Assembly (NCBI GenBank): GCA_018715495.1
Contig: DVLO01000039.1
Location: 1-45,434 of the forward strand
Source: Candidatus Limihabitans stercoravium
Lineage (GTDB): Bacteria > Bacillota > Clostridia > Christensenellales > CAG-314
Direction: 5' to 3'
DNA: 45,434 bases
In this document: positions 42,944-45,434 of the stretch, piece by piece
How positions within the stretch are numbered: the first letter of the stretch is position 1
Layout of the letters: every line of letters starts with the position of its first letter
Notes under the pieces: model-generated
Told to the model about the DNA's origin: nothing
Databases searched by the model: none
Seen by the model: only the letters and a program-made list of their open reading frames with translations
Position numbers and translations under genes: made by a program

Positions 42944-43954
42944 ATGACAATCGGTGAAAAAATCCAGCATTATCGAAAGAAGTTGAACATATCGCAGGAA
43001 GAACTGGGTAATCAGTTGTCTGTCAGCAGGCAGTCCGTCAGTTTGTGGGAAAAGGATGTTACAATGCCAACGGTAGACAACATCAAGCGACTTGCGGAAA
43101 TTTTTTCCGTCACTGTCGATCAACTGATGTCAACCGAAGAAGTGGAAAAAGAAGAAACGGAAAGTAAAGAAATACTGTACACGTTGACGGAAAAAAATAT
43201 CCGAAAGGTTCAATTTGCATTTACGGCACAGTATGTTGTTTTGCTGGTCTGCATGGCAGTGTTTGCGTTGTTTCTTGTGGCTGCATTGTTTTCGGAAGAG
43301 ACGCAACAGACGGAAAGCGTCTATTTTGTATTGGGCATGCTGGTGGTCCTTTACTTTGTTTTTATATCCTATATACTGAACGTAAAGAGAAGTTTTGCAC
43401 ATTTGATGCAATATTGCAACCGCAAGGTTTACAAGTTAGAGTTTTTCGACGATCATCTTCATGTAAAGTCGTACATCGACAGACAGCCTGATGTCTTTAA
43501 ACTGATTAAATACAACGACATCAGACAGGTTCTGTGTATTGACAACTTGTATTGGGTACAGTTACCTGATTTCAATTTTATAGTAAACAAAGAGCAATTA
43601 CCCTTTGGCTGTCAGTTCTTTTCGTTGCTCAACAGACCGTCAATAAAGGTAATTAACAAAAAGACTTCAAGCGGACTTCAGCTTGCAGGTGTGATACTGT
43701 TTGTTGCAACATTGCTTTCGCTTTTTATAGGAATGTTCAGCATGTCGTTTGTATTGGTGGCAAATAACGTAAGCGGTGTGGATTTCGTCAATTACACATG
43801 GGCAATGTATCTGGCGTTGCCAATTCCAATTGCATCAATTGTGGTGGGATGTGTACTGAAAAAACAAGGACGTCCCTACAAAAAGAACGTAATTGCCGGT
43901 ATCATATTTACTGTTCTGTTGTGTCTTTACGGATCATTCTGGTTTCTTGCGTAA
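42944..43954 (+). CDS. XRE-family regulator with membrane-anchored C-terminus
   Basis: A 336-residue protein. Residues 5-65 are an HTH_3 domain ('KLNISQEELGNQLSVSRQSV', 'WEKDVTMPTVDNIKRLAEIF', 'VDQLMS'). An acidic linker (~66-80) leads to four hydrophobic helices in two pairs (~93-115, 122-145, 245-270, 283-335). Between the pairs is a ~100-residue beta-rich domain (~150-240) like a PH-type fold ('HLHVKSYIDRQPDVFKLIKY'). It is thus a membrane-tethered DNA-binding protein, perhaps sensing envelope state. AGGGGGT precedes the ATG. It is probably autoregulated through the dyads at its promoter. Its target genes are unknown. Confidence 0.82.
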   Translation: MTIGEKIQHYRKKLNISQEELGNQLSVSRQSVSLWEKDVTMPTVDNIKRLAEIFSVTVDQLMSTEEVEKEETESKEILYTLTEKNIRKVQFAFTAQYVVLLVCMAVFALFLVAALFSEETQQTESVYFVLGMLVVLYFVFISYILNVKRSFAHLMQYCNRKVYKLEFFDDHLHVKSYIDRQPDVFKLIKYNDIRQVLCIDNLYWVQLPDFNFIVNKEQLPFGCQFFSLLNRPSIKVINKKTSSGLQLAGVILFVATLLSLFIGMFSMSFVLVANNVSGVDFVNYTWAMYLALPIPIASIVVGCVLKKQGRPYKKNVIAGIIFTVLLCLYGSFWFLA

Positions 43955-44078
43955 TGTACCCGAATACAATGTGTTGACTTTTTCTTGTTCATTTGCTACT
44001 CTTTAAAGTACAGTATTGCATTGTAAAGAGTGTTTAAGGTCAAAAGCGTATTTTCAAAAGCAACTAAATTACTTATAA

Positions 44079-44113
44079 ACACTCATCGAAATTGTGCGTA
44101 TGAGTGTTTTTTA
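44079..44113 (+). terminator. Terminator downstream of the XRE membrane regulator
   Basis: ACACTCAT (44079-44086) pairs with ATGAGTGT (44100-44107), followed by TTTTTTA. Confidence 0.85.
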
Positions 44114-44184
44114 CGGCAAATGACAGGTTGTCACTTGATTTACATTTATCTGTACACTCTACAAATTTAAAATTGGGGGTAAAC

Positions 44185-45279
44185 ATGGTAAAACCTGATT
44201 GGAAAAACTCTATACTGAATGTCAGCGCAACGTTAAGTCAGTTTCTTGGAAACAGTAACGATATTCCGAAAATTGACATTCTCAGGAATGTTCTTGACAA
44301 AGGATACGACACGGTAGTGTACATCTGTTTTGACGGTCTGGGAATGTACCCGTTGCAACAAAATTTGCCGCAAGACAGTTTCTTGCGTAGGCATGTGGCG
44401 TCAACGATAACGTCTGTTTTTCCCTCTACAACGACAAATGCGACAACTACATTAAAGAGTGCGACCTATCCTTCACAGCACGGATTGTTTGGTTGGAGTC
44501 TTTACTTCGATGAATTGAAAAGATGTATAGACATTTACTGGTCGCAGGACAGTTACACTGAACAGCCCATCAGCAGCAGTGTGCTTGACGACTACATGAA
44601 GTGTGATTTCTACTTCGACAGCATTAAATCCGATTACACGGTTACTACAATATTTCCGCCTTATATAACAAGACAAGGCAACAATTACAACTACCAAAGT
44701 ATGGATGAGATGTTCAGTCTGCTTGAAAGTGTAACACGGCAAAACGGTAAGAACTTCATTTACTGTTATTGCGGGCAACCTGATTCTACAATGCACGAAT
44801 TCGGAGTGACAAGCAAGGAAGCTCAGGAAAAAATCATCTACATTAATGACAAGGTGGAAGAACTGGCTAAATCAATGAAAAATGGAGTAGTGATCATTAC
44901 ACCCGATCACGGTCAGACGGACATTACAGACCACATAAAGTTGTACGAAGATGAAGAACTGAAACAGTCGCTCAGAACACCGTTTTACCTTGAAGCAAGG
45001 GCAGTTGCCTTCAGAGTAAAGGACGAAGACGCTTTTCTGAAAGCTGTTTCTAAGTACCAAAACGACGCAACATTGTACAAGGTTTCCGACATGGTAAAGG
45101 ACAATTTCTTCGGTCCGTCATCGGAACGCATTTCCATGCTTGGCGACTACATATTGGTGATGAATGACAACGAAAAGCAATTTGTATTCAGTCAAAGGCA
45201 CATGCTGTTCAAGGGACATCACACTGGACTTTCGGAAAAAGAAATGCTGTTGCCGCTGGTAATTGTGGAATGTAAGTAG
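44185..45279 (+). CDS. Alkaline-phosphatase-superfamily phosphodiesterase (nucleotide pyrophosphatase-like)
   Basis: A 364-residue protein. The ATG at 44185 follows GGGGGT; the frame continues 27 codons upstream, but that stretch overlaps the preceding terminator. Metal-site motifs of the type I phosphodiesterase/AP family are in order: Asp50 in 'CFDGLG', the nucleophile Thr region 'SVFPSTTTNATTTL' (~77-90), 'GQPDSTMHEFG' (~200), Asp241-His242 in 'TPDHGQTD' and His345 in 'KGHHTGLS'. No signal peptide is visible, so it acts in the cytoplasm. It should hydrolyse phosphodiesters or phosphomonoesters; the substrate is unknown. Confidence 0.88.
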   Translation: MVKPDWKNSILNVSATLSQFLGNSNDIPKIDILRNVLDKGYDTVVYICFDGLGMYPLQQNLPQDSFLRRHVASTITSVFPSTTTNATTTLKSATYPSQHGLFGWSLYFDELKRCIDIYWSQDSYTEQPISSSVLDDYMKCDFYFDSIKSDYTVTTIFPPYITRQGNNYNYQSMDEMFSLLESVTRQNGKNFIYCYCGQPDSTMHEFGVTSKEAQEKIIYINDKVEELAKSMKNGVVIITPDHGQTDITDHIKLYEDEELKQSLRTPFYLEARAVAFRVKDEDAFLKAVSKYQNDATLYKVSDMVKDNFFGPSSERISMLGDYILVMNDNEKQFVFSQRHMLFKGHHTGLSEKEMLLPLVIVECK

Positions 45280-45310
45280 TGCGTTGTATTTATAAAAAGG
45301 AGTAGATGAA

Positions 45311-45373
45311 TTGTCAAATCAAGTGCAACAGTTAGAGAGATTTTCAAGAAACAAATCTTGCGGTGTATGGTAA
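45311..45373 (+). CDS. Possible 20-residue peptide or gene remnant
   Basis: An AAGGAG site (45297-45302) sits eight bases before TTG 45311, whose frame encodes MSNQVQQLERFSRNKSCGVW and stops at 45371-45373, directly before a strong terminator. The site is as good as those of real genes nearby. It could be a short peptide, a decayed gene start or chance; no family is recognisable. Confidence 0.3.
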   Translation: MSNQVQQLERFSRNKSCGVW

Positions 45374-45390
45374 TTTAAAACTTTCTTGGG

Positions 45391-45420
45391 CCTGGCGTTG
45401 ATCAACGCCAGGTTCTTTTT
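45391..45420 (+). terminator. Strong terminator near the right edge
   Basis: A perfect 22-base palindrome built from CCTGGCGTT and AACGCCAGG around GATC, followed by TTCTTTTT. Confidence 0.88.
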
Positions 45421-45434
45421 CAGAGTTGCAGGGC

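Overview
The window looks like one chromosomal contig from a low-to-mid GC, Gram-positive, anaerobic, gut-type member of the Clostridia (Bacillota). The grounds are strong AGGAGG-type ribosome sites, many lipoproteins with a Cys lipobox, near-consensus sigma-A promoters (TTGACA-N17-TATAAT), single-cluster ferredoxins beside a Crp/Fnr regulator, a YqhQ/DUF1385-PrmC-PrfA block and a DUF5685 gene. No finer taxonomic assignment can be made from the sequence alone.

Layout. 1-1.4 kb: the tail of an unknown gene, a SLOG-like gene and a divergent small XRE regulator. 1.7-3.7 kb: a minus-strand redox cluster (dicluster 4Fe-4S protein, cupin, small ferredoxin) divergent from a Crp/Fnr regulator, with two palindromes between them. 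3.9-27.3 kb: the centrepiece, a ~23 kb co-directional starch/alpha-glucan utilisation locus behind a perfect consensus promoter. It encodes a multi-domain starch-binding lipoprotein, a 1497-residue protein with a type IV prepilin N-terminus carrying six CBM26-like modules, a GH13 amylase lipoprotein, two more lipoproteins with CBM26-like modules, a maltodextrin ABC importer (MalE-, MalF- and MalG-like), a type I pullulanase and an MsmK/UgpC-like ATPase of almost double the usual length. 27.3-30.1 kb: a minus-strand acyltransferase plus VTT-type membrane protein pair and a small membrane protein. 30.3-34.9 kb: an isochorismatase-fold hydrolase, an ion-transporter-superfamily permease, a frameshifted alpha/beta hydrolase and a Na/Pi cotransporter-PhoU protein. 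35.1-41.7 kb: housekeeping genes (DUF1385-PrmC fusion, prfA, a small P-loop protein, trpS, DUF5685, a degenerate J protein with a Cys-rich tail, a membrane protein). 41.8-45.4 kb: initiator tRNA, a strange antisense tRNA-like hairpin cluster, a 2H phosphoesterase, an XRE membrane regulator and an alkaline-phosphatase-superfamily enzyme.

How the starch genes fit together (inference from domains and order): surface lipoproteins and the pilin-like protein hold starch at the cell; the lipid-anchored GH13 amylase and the exported pullulanase cut alpha-1,4 and alpha-1,6 bonds; the MalE-like lipoprotein and the two permeases import maltodextrins, powered by the MsmK-like ATPase at the end of the operon. 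Eleven CBM26-like modules are spread over four proteins. Four of them are interrupted at the same point by a ~120-residue inserted domain, and a similar domain stands alone once. The pilin-tethered multi-CBM protein and this domain-in-domain module are the most novel-looking things in the window.

Quality warning: three single-base anomalies (a T8 run at 28000-28007, a missing base near 32270, and an extra A in the T-stem of the tRNA) may be sequencing or assembly indels rather than biology.
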